Assembly (NCBI GenBank): GCA_938033975.1
Contig: CALHKJ010000162.1
Coordinates: forward strand, 1-14,668
Source of the DNA: an uncultured Saprospiraceae bacterium
GTDB lineage: Bacteria > Bacteroidota > Bacteroidia > Chitinophagales > Saprospiraceae
DNA length: 14,668 bases
Reading direction: 5' to 3'
Shown: positions 1 through 7,807 of the stretch, one piece after another
Layout of the letters: every line of letters begins with the position of its first letter
Position numbering within the stretch: the first letter of the stretch is position 1
Notes under the pieces: generated by a model
What the model was told of the DNA's origin: nothing
The model's input: only the letters and a program-made list of their open reading frames with translations
The model's database searches: none
Position numbers and translations under genes: made by a program

Positions 1-325
1 AAAAGAAACGAAGCAAAAGAAAAGGACACTCTCTCTAATGCATTAATGCCTCACACATATCCTCAACTCAACATTTCCTGCTTCCCCGATCTCTGCGATC
101 TCGAAGCCGCTGACGGAAATATCTCGCCCCATGCAACAACGAGAGAGAATTTTTGAATACTAATCTTTTAAGTTAAAAAGATTTAAACTAGATATTTTTG
201 AAAATAAATCCTACTAGGAAGAAGAAATTTTAAGACTGTTGTGTTTTTAAATCCACATAGTTATTGCGAGTTTTTTCAAAAGCGGGTAGGAGAAATGATT
301 ATAGATGAAGGCTTTACAGCGGTGA

Positions 326-475
326 CTTTTACTCGTTCCGGTTCCTTTGCTTGAATGTCTCCCAGACATTCATTTTTGATAAATCAAAAAATCGATTAGT
401 CATGTAACGTTTTTTGTATGGCCTCCACGACTTACCAGAGGTACTCTGGGCAGGCTTGGCAGATAAAAGTAAAAG
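326..475. ncRNA. Candidate structured RNA or small repeat element (multi-hairpin)
   Basis: Several perfect inverted repeats nest inside one another. An 8-bp outer stem (326-333 with 468-475) encloses a 9-bp stem with a 3-base loop (352-360 with 364-372). Directly abutting that is an 8-bp stem with a 2-base loop (373-380 with 383-390). A third arm pairs 435-440 with 444-449 around a 3-base loop and is extended by 421-424 with 452-455. This is seen directly. That it is a transcribed RNA, rather than a palindromic repeat element or the remnant of one, is inference. The strand is undecided. The first hairpin is followed by five T on the plus strand, so it might also end a transcript entering from the left. 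Confidence 0.3.
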
Positions 476-536
476 CTATAAATCGGAAATGAAATTAAGA
501 TAGTAATTGATGATTATTTAATGATACTTACAATAA

Positions 537-572
537 AAATCCACATCCCGACAATAGTCAAAATGTGGATTT
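537..572 (-). terminator. Intrinsic terminator of the fadN-fadA operon (possibly bidirectional)
   Basis: A perfect 10-bp stem (537-546 with 563-572) surrounds a 16-base loop. Read on the minus strand it lies 75 bases after the thiolase stop codon and runs into five T, as expected for a Rho-independent terminator. The stem is AT-rich, so its strength is uncertain. On the plus strand it is followed by a pyrimidine-rich run, so it might work in both directions. Confidence 0.6.
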
Positions 573-618
573 CTTTATTTTAGCTTCTATCCATTCTAAA
601 AAGACAACCATTTTGGCG

Positions 619-643
619 TCTAGCAATCTGGAATCTAGCAGTC
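619..643. repeat. Short degenerate direct repeat
   Basis: Ten bases at 619-628 recur at 634-643 with one mismatch, a period of 15 bases, just after the thiolase stop codon. This may be a remnant of a longer simple repeat. No function is suggested. Confidence 0.35.
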
Positions 644-647
644 TAAT

Positions 648-1820
648 TTAAGAAAGCAACTCATACACTCCAGCAATCCCTTGACCACCACCAATGCATG
701 CGGTTACCATTCCATACTTCTGATCTCTTCTTTTCATTTCATTCAACAATTGGATAGATAATTTAGCACCCGTACATCCTAATGGATGACCCAATGCAAT
801 CGCACCACCATTCACATTTACAGTAGTGGGATCAAGACCTAAGGTTTTAATAACTGCCAAGGCCTGTGTTGCAAATGCCTCGTTCAATTCAGTCTGCTGT
901 ATATCGCCTAACTTTAATCCTGCACGTTCTATTGCCTTTGGAACTGCAACACATGGACCGATGCCCATGTACAAAGGATCAACACCACCAACAGAACAAG
1001 AAAGTAATCTCGCCCATGGCTCAAGGTTAAATTTCTTTACATAAGCTTCACTCACAACCAATACAAATGCAGCTCCATCAGAAGTCTGTGATGCATTACC
1101 TGCAGTAACAACTCCTTTGTTTTTGAATACAGCTCTCAATTTTGCAAGTCCTTCGATGGTAGTACTTCTTCTGATACCTTCATCAGTATCAACTGTATGA
1201 CTACTCTCAACTCTTTTTCCTTCGTGCACATACACGTCCTTTACAGTTACCGGCACAATCTCATCCTTAAACTTACCACCATCGATAGCAGCTATTGCCT
1301 TCATATGAGAGTTGTATGCAAACTCATCAGCCTCTTCTCTTGTAACCTCATATTTTCTAGCTACAGCCTCTGCAGTGTGTCCCATGCTCACATGGTAGTT
1401 AATGTTGTCCATTGCAGCTTGGTAACTAGGTGATAACTTGTAACCTGTCATTGGGATCAAACTCATACTCTCTGTTCCTCCAGCAATATATGCATCACCC
1501 ATACCTGCTTTAATTTTAGCAGAGGCAATTCCGATTGCTTCCAATCCAGATCCACAATATCTATTAATAGTCATTCCTGGTACAACCTTACCCAAAGCAC
1601 GTGCTGAAATCAATCTTCCAACTTGTAGACCCTGCTCACCTTCAGGGTTGGCACAACCAACAATCACATCATCCACCAGACTTTGGTCAAAGTTTGGAAC
1701 CTGCCCAACCAAATGCTTTACGATGTCAACAGCTAAATCATCAGAACGATAATTTTTAAAACCACCTTTCTTTGCCTTTCCAACTGCTGACCTATATCCT
1801 TTAATTATATATGCTTCCAT
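648..1820 (-). CDS. fadA: Acetyl-CoA C-acyltransferase (3-ketoacyl-CoA thiolase), FadA type
   Basis: This enzyme carries out the last step of fatty-acid beta-oxidation in the cytoplasm, cleaving 3-ketoacyl-CoA with free CoA to acetyl-CoA and a shortened acyl-CoA. The 390-residue length is normal for the family. All active-site blocks are visible: the acyl-accepting Cys89 in NRYCGSG, NEAFA at 313-317, His345 in GHPLG, and Cys375 in the C-terminal CIGGGQG block. The start ATG follows the stop of the upstream dehydrogenase/hydratase by 27 bases, so the two form an operon, in the same order as fadN-fadA of Bacillus subtilis. An acetyl-CoA acetyltransferase with short-chain preference cannot be excluded, because chain-length specificity is not readable from these motifs. 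The partner gene and the intact catalytic set make the beta-oxidation role likely. Confidence 0.93.
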   Translation of the reverse strand: MEAYIIKGYRSAVGKAKKGGFKNYRSDDLAVDIVKHLVGQVPNFDQSLVDDVIVGCANPEGEQGLQVGRLISARALGKVVPGMTINRYCGSGLEAIGIASAKIKAGMGDAYIAGGTESMSLIPMTGYKLSPSYQAAMDNINYHVSMGHTAEAVARKYEVTREEADEFAYNSHMKAIAAIDGGKFKDEIVPVTVKDVYVHEGKRVESSHTVDTDEGIRRSTTIEGLAKLRAVFKNKGVVTAGNASQTSDGAAFVLVVSEAYVKKFNLEPWARLLSCSVGGVDPLYMGIGPCVAVPKAIERAGLKLGDIQQTELNEAFATQALAVIKTLGLDPTTVNVNGGAIALGHPLGCTGAKLSIQLLNEMKRRDQKYGMVTACIGGGQGIAGVYELLS

Positions 1821-1847
1821 GTTATTTTGCTTTTTCTAAAATGAAAT

Positions 1848-4247
1848 TTAATTTCTAAGAGGTTTGTTGTTCATCAACATATACTGAATTCGTTCTTGGG
1901 TTTTTTGATTACCAAGCAACTGCAAGAATGCCTCACGTTCGATATCTAATAAATATTGTTGAGATACTTTTTGAGTCTGAGTCAAATCTCCACCAGACAT
2001 TACATAGGCAACTTTTCTTGCGATCTCTACATCATAGTCTGACATGTATTCACCTAAACGGAATTCATTGATGGCAGTGTATAGGGTAGCGAGACCTGCT
2101 CGACCAAGTACTGTGACATCTTCCTCAATTGGTTGCACATATCCATCCGAAAGTGCTAAAACCATTTTCTTTGCTTCAGCAATATTTCTCATATTATTAT
2201 AGATCACCTTATCCTTAGCAGGCAACATTAGGTTATAATCATATGCTTCTGCTGCTGAGGTAGCTACGCTAGCAGTTGCAATAGGCTTAAAGTGCTCAAT
2301 TAAAGTAGGCATCTGTACATCTCCCTCAAAATATTTATTAGAAGCTCTAAGTGCCATCTCCTTTGTTCCTGACCCACCAGGCAACAATCCAACACCAACT
2401 TCAACAAGGCCGATATAAGATTCTGCTGCTAAAGCTGTAACGTCAGCATGCATTGCCAATTCGCAAGCACCCCCAAACACGTATCCTTGAGTTGCTACCG
2501 CAGTTGGAATCGCTGAGTGACGCAATCTCATGGTTACTTTCTGAAAGCCATCGACCATCGCATTCAACTTATCAAACTCTTTCTGCATAGCAAGCATTCC
2601 TACTGCCATCAAGTTGGCTCCGACACTGAAGTTCTTTGCATTGTTTCCAATCACAAATCCATTCCAACCTTCGGCTTCTGCTTTATCTATTGCTTCCATG
2701 ATTCCTTGACCAATTCCTTCACCAATTGCATTGGCTTTCGAAATAAATTCAAGATTCATCACACCATCTCCTATATCATGAACAATGCACTCGGAGTTTT
2801 TAAGCACTGGTGCTTTGTCTCTGTAATTATCAAGTATGATAAATGGTTGTAAACTTGGTACTACCTCATGTGCACCTGACTCGCTATTATAATATTGTTT
2901 ATGACCTTCTTTTGATACATAAAAACTATTGACCCCTTTAGAACTCATATCTTCAACCCAAGCCGGTATAGAATGTCCAAACTCCTTAGCAATTTCAATT
3001 CCTTTTGCTAGACCAATAAGATCCCAAAGTTCGAAAGGACCGTGATCCCAAGCGTAACCTGCTCTCATGGCATCGTCGATAGTATATATATTATCTGCTA
3101 TCTCTGGAATTCTATTTGCCGCATAAGAAAACAGGCCTGCAAAGTATTCCCTTAGGTATTTCCCTCCATTATCTTCATGATCAATTAAGGTCTGAAGTCT
3201 CTTACTCATCAGTTCAATACTCTTAGAAAGCTTCAAACTCTCAAGACCAGATTTCTGGCTAGGACGGTATTCTAAGGTGTTTAGGTCTAAGCCAAGGATA
3301 ACTTTTTTACCTCTTGCATCTCGCTCATTGGTTTTCTGGTAAAAGCCTTGACCTGACTTGTTTCCATAAAATTTATTCTCAACCAAAAAGTCTATAGCCT
3401 TAATTGGTTCTTCTTTTGAAATTCTCTTAACAAACTCATCGTCTGGACAATTATCTACAACTCCTTTAGTCACCTTGGACCCTGTATCAATACCAACCAA
3501 ATCTTGTAATCTAAAAGTACCTGTACTAGGTCTTGAAATAACTGGACCTGTCAATTTATCTGTTTCTTCAATAGTCAAACCATGCTTAATAGCCAGTTCC
3601 ATTTGCGTGTACATAGAATGTGTACCTATTCTATTTCCAACAAATGCAGGTGTATCTTTTGCCATTACAGTCTGCTTACCCAGGTTTTTGTCACCATACT
3701 CCATCCAAAAGTCAAGTACTTTTTGATCTGTACCAGCATGAGGTATTACTTCAAACAATCTTAGATATCTCGGCGGGTTGAAAAAGTGAGTTCCACAGAA
3801 ATTTTTCTGAAAATCTTCAGATCTTCCTTCCGCCAACATATTGATTGGAATCCCTGAAGTGTTTGAGCTTATTAAAGAACCAGGTTTTCTATATTTTTCA
3901 ACTTTCTCAAAAATTTGCTTTTTGATATCGAGTCTTTCGATGACTACTTCAATGACCCAGTCACAATCTGCAATCTTAGGCATGTCGTCATCAAAATTAC
4001 CAGTAGTAATTCTGCTTGCGAGTGATTTTCTGAAGAGTGGGGCAGGCTTGGACTTAATTGCTTTTTTTAATGCACCATTCACGATGCTATTTCTCATGTT
4101 TGGATCTTTCTTTTGCTCTTCCGTCAAATCGAAAGGCACGATATCCAATAACAATACTTCCAGTCCCACATTGGCGAGGTGGGCAGCAATTCCAGATCCC
4201 ATTACTCCAGATCCTAAAACAGCTACTTTTTTAATATTAAAACTCAT
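1848..4247 (-). CDS. fadN: 3-hydroxyacyl-CoA dehydrogenase / enoyl-CoA hydratase, FadN type
   Basis: This is a bifunctional beta-oxidation enzyme of 799 residues. The N-terminal half is an NAD-binding 3-hydroxyacyl-CoA dehydrogenase. It has the Rossmann motif GSGVMG at 12-17, the catalytic His154 in GTHFFNPP, the paired Glu166, and a C-terminal dehydrogenase domain up to about residue 450. Residues about 490-650 are an enoyl-CoA hydratase (crotonase) fold. It includes the oxyanion-hole stretch FSVGANL, and both catalytic glutamates are present (Glu596 in GGACELAM and Glu616 in GLVEVGVG), spaced 20 apart as in known hydratases. The dehydrogenase-first domain order is that of Bacillus FadN, the reverse of E. 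coli FadB, so FadN is the better name. Residues about 650-799 form the usual family tail. The gene is the first of a two-gene operon with the thiolase. No AT-content or codon oddity stands out. Confidence 0.92.
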   Translation of the reverse strand: MSFNIKKVAVLGSGVMGSGIAAHLANVGLEVLLLDIVPFDLTEEQKKDPNMRNSIVNGALKKAIKSKPAPLFRKSLASRITTGNFDDDMPKIADCDWVIEVVIERLDIKKQIFEKVEKYRKPGSLISSNTSGIPINMLAEGRSEDFQKNFCGTHFFNPPRYLRLFEVIPHAGTDQKVLDFWMEYGDKNLGKQTVMAKDTPAFVGNRIGTHSMYTQMELAIKHGLTIEETDKLTGPVISRPSTGTFRLQDLVGIDTGSKVTKGVVDNCPDDEFVKRISKEEPIKAIDFLVENKFYGNKSGQGFYQKTNERDARGKKVILGLDLNTLEYRPSQKSGLESLKLSKSIELMSKRLQTLIDHEDNGGKYLREYFAGLFSYAANRIPEIADNIYTIDDAMRAGYAWDHGPFELWDLIGLAKGIEIAKEFGHSIPAWVEDMSSKGVNSFYVSKEGHKQYYNSESGAHEVVPSLQPFIILDNYRDKAPVLKNSECIVHDIGDGVMNLEFISKANAIGEGIGQGIMEAIDKAEAEGWNGFVIGNNAKNFSVGANLMAVGMLAMQKEFDKLNAMVDGFQKVTMRLRHSAIPTAVATQGYVFGGACELAMHADVTALAAESYIGLVEVGVGLLPGGSGTKEMALRASNKYFEGDVQMPTLIEHFKPIATASVATSAAEAYDYNLMLPAKDKVIYNNMRNIAEAKKMVLALSDGYVQPIEEDVTVLGRAGLATLYTAINEFRLGEYMSDYDVEIARKVAYVMSGGDLTQTQKVSQQYLLDIEREAFLQLLGNQKTQERIQYMLMNNKPLRN

Positions 4248-4365
4248 TGATTTGTATTATAAATTATACTCTAAGTTAAATTTTTTCTATGAGAAAATCT
4301 TTACTTATTTGATTTCATTCAAAACTTGATAATTAGACAGCAGAACCTAGTCATTTGGATTAGCT

Positions 4366-4432
4366 ATATGGTAATTAATCCACTAATATGGTCATTGATG
4401 TGTACGCTTCCGCAAATATCAAAATTACCATA
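4366..4432. promoter_or_regulatory. Inverted and direct repeats upstream of fadN (possible operator)
   Basis: Ten bases at 4367-4376 (TATGGTAATT) are perfectly inverted at 4423-4432, with 46 bases between. In addition 4366-4376 is repeated directly at 4386-4396 with one mismatch, exactly 20 bases away (about two helical turns). The site lies about 120-185 bases upstream of the fadN start. Beta-oxidation operons are often controlled by TetR- or GntR-type regulators, but no regulator gene is in the window, so an operator role is only a guess. Confidence 0.25.
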
Positions 4433-4493
4433 AAATGAAACACATTTGCAAGGTCTAAGTTTTGATCTCATTGAAAGTATAAAATCTTCTAAA

Positions 4494-4697
4494 TTAATGG
4501 TAGTTGGGAACTACGAAAATAAAGAATAAGACAAGTAAAATCGCACAGATGATTGTTGGCAGGAATATTTTCAAAACCCTATTGTTTACTTTTTCACCTT
4601 CTGTTGGCTTCATCATCAGCATCTTCCAAAAACTCCTAAATAAAAGCCCCATGAAAAGGCATGAAAACAATACTGTAACTAAAGCAATAGTATCCAT
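4494..4697 (-). CDS. Small two-helix membrane protein, unknown function
   Basis: A 67-residue protein with two strongly hydrophobic segments (about residues 4-25 and 45-65) is joined by a short polar loop with several Lys, Glu and Asn residues. This is a plausible hairpin inner-membrane protein. It lies on the same strand as fadN, about 250 bases upstream of it, and is probably a separate transcript because that gap contains repeats and no obvious read-through signal. A 66-codon frame on the opposite strand covers the same bases, but its product lacks a coherent pattern and looks like a shadow. I do not recognise a family. Because it is short and has no recognised relative, coding status is likely but not certain. 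Confidence 0.5.
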   Translation of the reverse strand: MDTIALVTVLFSCLFMGLLFRSFWKMLMMKPTEGEKVNNRVLKIFLPTIICAILLVLFFIFVVPNYH

Positions 4698-4938
4698 AAA
4701 TTAAATTTTGTGATAGGCCATCGTAATCCACATTAGGTCTACAATTTAGGAAAAAACTAGGACATGAGAACCGAGTGGAAAATCCCAATTGCGGCTATTC
4801 TAAACTATTTCTAGCAGGATGCTTATTCAAGCTAAATCTTAAAATTGAATATATTAAAAATTTATGACTATGAATTTCAATTTAAATACCCAATTCTTTA
4901 TCTTATAGATGAATAATTTTTAACACCAATTCCTGATT

Positions 4939-5667
4939 ATGAATAGCTTACCCCGAGCCGTAGGTCTTACGTATTATTTATTTTTAGTCCTTTCCATTTT
5001 ATCTATCTCTGCCTGCGAAAAACAAGCAGAAGAATTATTTGACATAACTGGAAATTATTGCACATTCAGAGATGGTATCAATGGCCCTGTAAGTAGCCAA
5101 CTTTCAATAATGGCTGATTCAACAGAAAGAAATGATTTTATAATTTCAAACATCTCCGGCTATACAAACTCATCAAACGCATTCCTGGAAATTGGAGTGC
5201 AAAGACTTTCAAACCGCTTGGTGATTCTACCTTATAATGTAATCATAGCAAATGGGAATGACATGTCCATTGAAGGGCAAGGCAGTATAAACAATAATGG
5301 AACTATAGATTTTGAAATAAGTATAACTCAAGATGAGGTATCGACATACAAATTGTTTCTAAATTCTGATCTAAATAATATTATAGGTGATTATGCTGAT
5401 GCTACAAATAAGGTAAGTCTTGGAATTACAGAATCAACGTTTGCCTTGAGCAATAATGATCTTAGATATAATTTTAAGATGATTCATGACCAAAATGACG
5501 GCTGCGGGATCGTCATACCTCGTCAAACTACAACAAATACTTCTACAAATGAGGAAATAGGATGTGAAGCGGAGCTCTTTTATACAGGTGAAAAGTTGAT
5601 TGGTGAGCTAAGAATTTCTCTAAATAATTGGCAAACTATTGAAAGCATTGCATTAGAACTACAATAA
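4939..5667 (+). CDS. Putative lipoprotein, unknown function
   Basis: This is a 242-residue exported protein. The N-terminus has a positive residue, a hydrophobic stretch (about 10-24) and a lipobox ending ISAC, so Cys26 should be lipidated. Residues after Cys26 include several glutamates, which in Bacteroidota can help direct lipoproteins to the surface, though the match is weak. The mature part is rich in beta-strand-forming residues and contains several spaced G-x-Y and short polar repeats, suggesting a small beta-barrel or sandwich. I do not recognise a domain. It is the first of three plus-strand envelope genes, separated by 126 bases from the next, so it is probably transcribed separately or loosely coupled. 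A divergent small membrane gene lies 241 bases upstream, and that gap shows no clear promoter. Confidence 0.75.
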   Translation: MNSLPRAVGLTYYLFLVLSILSISACEKQAEELFDITGNYCTFRDGINGPVSSQLSIMADSTERNDFIISNISGYTNSSNAFLEIGVQRLSNRLVILPYNVIIANGNDMSIEGQGSINNNGTIDFEISITQDEVSTYKLFLNSDLNNIIGDYADATNKVSLGITESTFALSNNDLRYNFKMIHDQNDGCGIVIPRQTTTNTSTNEEIGCEAELFYTGEKLIGELRISLNNWQTIESIALELQ

Positions 5668-5793
5668 TTGTGGCTAGTTTGTGCATTTTGAGAAGGATAT
5701 AGAACTTTTAATCCTTAATGAAAGTTTAAATTTATGATGCGTTGTAACACTTTCTGCTTGCATACGTCTTAAAAATAAACAAGGAACAAACAC

Positions 5794-6804
5794 ATGAAAA
5801 AAATCACTCTGATTTTAGGTCTGATCATGACCTTCTCCATTACATGGTCACAAGAAATTAAAAATTTACAAGCTAGTACTACTGATGATTATATGATTAT
5901 TGCATATGACCTTAAAGGGGATGCAGATGAAATATATAATGTCAAATTGCATTTTGTCAAAGCAGATAGCACCAAATTTAGGCCAAAAAGCTTAAACGGT
6001 GATATTGGCAAAGTGACGGCCGGCTCTGGTAAAACTATAATATGGAATGTATATAAAGATGTTGATGGAATCGAAGGCAAGTTAACTCCTGTTTTGACTG
6101 CAACTACAATTCCGAAAGATCCAATAGCTGATCCACAATCAACACCAACTCCACCAATACCAAGTAGGATTATGGATGTGTTGACTGATCAAATTGGAGG
6201 AAAAAAGAAAGAAAGAAAAAAACTTAGATTCGGAATAAGAGCAGGTATTGGAAATTCTACAGTTTTAACAGAGCAAAGAGAGTTTTACTTTTCTTCAAGA
6301 AGGTCTTTCCTAGCAGGTCCATACCTGAGGTGGAATATTTCTAAAAGATTTTATCTCCAACCAGAATTGCTTTTACAACAAGCGCATTATAATGAATTGC
6401 TTTCTCCGGAAGAAAAAGTGATTCACAAACATAATTATGGAAGAGCGCAGTTAATGGCAGGTATTGCTGGTATCCCAGGCTTACATCTTAATGGTGGTCT
6501 GTACTACGGACAATTATTAGGAGGACAAGAATATAGTGACTTAGGAGTTATTTCACAGACAGTTACATCAGAAAATTTGGCACCTGGAAATGTCACTGAA
6601 CTTCCTATAAAAGAAAACGAATTTGGTTATCTATTGGGTGCAAGCTTAAGCCTAGGACAAGGATCATTTGTCATTGGCTGGTTGTATAGCAGAAGCTTTG
6701 ATGACTTGATTACTGATGACTATTATTTGGGAGTAGACAATTTGGTTCAAGGACAAAATCTTATTAATAGAAGTTCTCACTTCTTCATACAGAAAGCATT
6801 TTAA
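5794..6804 (+). CDS. Outer-membrane beta-barrel protein with N-terminal beta-sandwich
   Basis: This 336-residue protein starts with a clear signal peptide (about 1-20, ending WSQ). Residues about 21-104 form a beta-sandwich with a TIIWNVYKDV-like core. I recall similar N-terminal domains, with a G-K-T-I-x-W-x-V motif, on various Bacteroidota exported proteins. A proline-rich linker (about 105-125) and a basic patch (137-145) follow. Residues about 144-336 show alternating hydrophobic strands typical of an 8-stranded outer-membrane barrel, and the chain ends in Phe, as outer-membrane proteins usually do. Ligand and role are unknown. The next gene starts 5 bases after the stop, so the two are almost certainly co-transcribed and probably act together at the cell envelope. 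Confidence 0.75.
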   Translation: MKKITLILGLIMTFSITWSQEIKNLQASTTDDYMIIAYDLKGDADEIYNVKLHFVKADSTKFRPKSLNGDIGKVTAGSGKTIIWNVYKDVDGIEGKLTPVLTATTIPKDPIADPQSTPTPPIPSRIMDVLTDQIGGKKKERKKLRFGIRAGIGNSTVLTEQREFYFSSRRSFLAGPYLRWNISKRFYLQPELLLQQAHYNELLSPEEKVIHKHNYGRAQLMAGIAGIPGLHLNGGLYYGQLLGGQEYSDLGVISQTVTSENLAPGNVTELPIKENEFGYLLGASLSLGQGSFVIGWLYSRSFDDLITDDYYLGVDNLVQGQNLINRSSHFFIQKAF

Positions 6805-6809
6805 GTTAG

Positions 6810-7805
6810 ATGAAAATTATAATTAGCTTAATCCTTACTGCATTCTATTTTTCAAGTTTTGCTCAAGTTGATGTTAGCTTTCCAAAGAAAGGAAAGCGGC
6901 AATTGAATGAAATAAGAAAGCCACAAATGCAGGACCTAAATGGTTTGTGGGAAGGTGAAATCTCACAGTTGGTTTGGGATGCTCAGCCAGAATTTCAAGG
7001 AGCAACAGGTAAATTGCATGTTGAAATAACCCAGGAAGGTTCAAAGGTTGAAGGTCTATTGGTTTGCAGAGCAAAGTTTGCAAATAACAAAGGATACCTA
7101 AGCTATGAGAAGTATTTTACTGGAGTTTGGACAGGAGAAATACTTCAATATAAGGACCTTAGGGTAGAAAACTATATAAACACCCACAAGGAGTTGCGGC
7201 ATTTAGAAACCTGCCTGAAGCAAGCCAATCTTCAATTTTACCAAACTAAAGGTTCTTTTCATCTTGAAGGTGATTGGTCAGGAGGTGGACATGTAACTGG
7301 TATTGATTGCGTACCCGGTAAAATTCATCTAACGAAAATCAATCCAGATGATATAGCAATAGAATATGCAAATACCGTTAATATCAATTTTGCTCAAGAG
7401 AAAGGCAAACCAGTAGAATTAAAATGGGATGAGGAAAACAAGACAATAGAGAAGATCAAAGACAGAAAGGTCAATGATGGGAACACAATAGAGGTTGAGT
7501 CTAAGGTTATAAGTATCACAGTCTATGATCATAAGAAAAGTGACGGTGACATCATCTCTTTAAATTATAATGGATACTGGCTACTAGAGAAATATAAAAT
7601 TGATAATGACGAACATAAGATAGATGTTGTACTAAATGCGAATAAGAAAAACCCTGATTACGTGTTATTGTATGCTCACAACTTAGGTAAATATCCACCT
7701 AACACAGTAGCTATAATAATAAATGATGGAGTAACACAGCAAAGAGTTATTTTAAACTCAGACATGCATGTATGCGATGTTATATACTTTAAGCTAAAGA
7801 AGTAA
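6810..7805 (+). CDS. Secreted beta-rich protein, unknown function
   Basis: This is a 331-residue protein with a signal peptide (1-19, ending FAQ). Residues about 42-175 start with LNGLWEGEI, contain repeated W-x-G and G-x-W strand motifs, and resemble lipocalin-like or calycin-like barrels that begin GxW. Cysteines at 86, 135 and 167 may matter for folding. Residues about 210-331 form a second beta domain with D-G-D-x-I-S-L-x-x-N-G and P-P-N-T motifs. I recall this C-terminal domain, with its NLG-x-x-PPNT stretch, at the end of several Bacteroidota exported proteins. No catalytic residues can be named. It is the second gene of a pair with the barrel protein 5 bases upstream, and ends 2 bases from the convergent DUF2911 gene. 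Confidence 0.75.
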   Translation: MKIIISLILTAFYFSSFAQVDVSFPKKGKRQLNEIRKPQMQDLNGLWEGEISQLVWDAQPEFQGATGKLHVEITQEGSKVEGLLVCRAKFANNKGYLSYEKYFTGVWTGEILQYKDLRVENYINTHKELRHLETCLKQANLQFYQTKGSFHLEGDWSGGGHVTGIDCVPGKIHLTKINPDDIAIEYANTVNINFAQEKGKPVELKWDEENKTIEKIKDRKVNDGNTIEVESKVISITVYDHKKSDGDIISLNYNGYWLLEKYKIDNDEHKIDVVLNANKKNPDYVLLYAHNLGKYPPNTVAIIINDGVTQQRVILNSDMHVCDVIYFKLKK

Positions 7806-7807
7806 TT

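Larger units (their letters stand above)
1..647. other. Intergenic region with structured but non-coding sequence
   Basis: No ORF of credible length or composition is present on either strand. Bases 61-140 are distinctly richer in G+C (43 of 80 by hand count) than the surrounding AT-rich DNA. This patch is flanked by a CT-repeat (30-36) and a GA-repeat (142-148) that are complementary over 7 bases, so it could fold as one unit. A perfect 10-base palindrome lies at 40-49. Bases 326-475 contain a nested set of hairpins (separate entry), 537-572 a terminator, and 619-643 a degenerate short direct repeat. A 29-codon minus-strand frame (132-43) and a 19-codon plus-strand frame starting at 295 exist, but have nothing to support translation. 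Confidence 0.6.

Noticed and set aside
43..132. 29-codon minus-strand frame in the GC-rich patch
   Set aside because: It is short, with no supporting start signal or recognisable product. The patch is better explained as non-coding structure.
1..480. tRNA or rRNA gene in the left region
   Set aside because: I found no cloverleaf with the conserved T-loop and acceptor arm and no recognisable ribosomal RNA segment. The hairpins present do not fit a tRNA.
3841..4329. 162-codon plus-strand frame opposite fadN
   Set aside because: It overlaps the well-conserved Rossmann domain of fadN in antisense and has no independent support.
4504..4704. 66-codon plus-strand frame opposite the small membrane gene
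   Set aside because: The minus-strand frame gives a coherent two-helix membrane protein. The plus-strand product has no clear pattern. Only one is likely real, and I kept the minus one.
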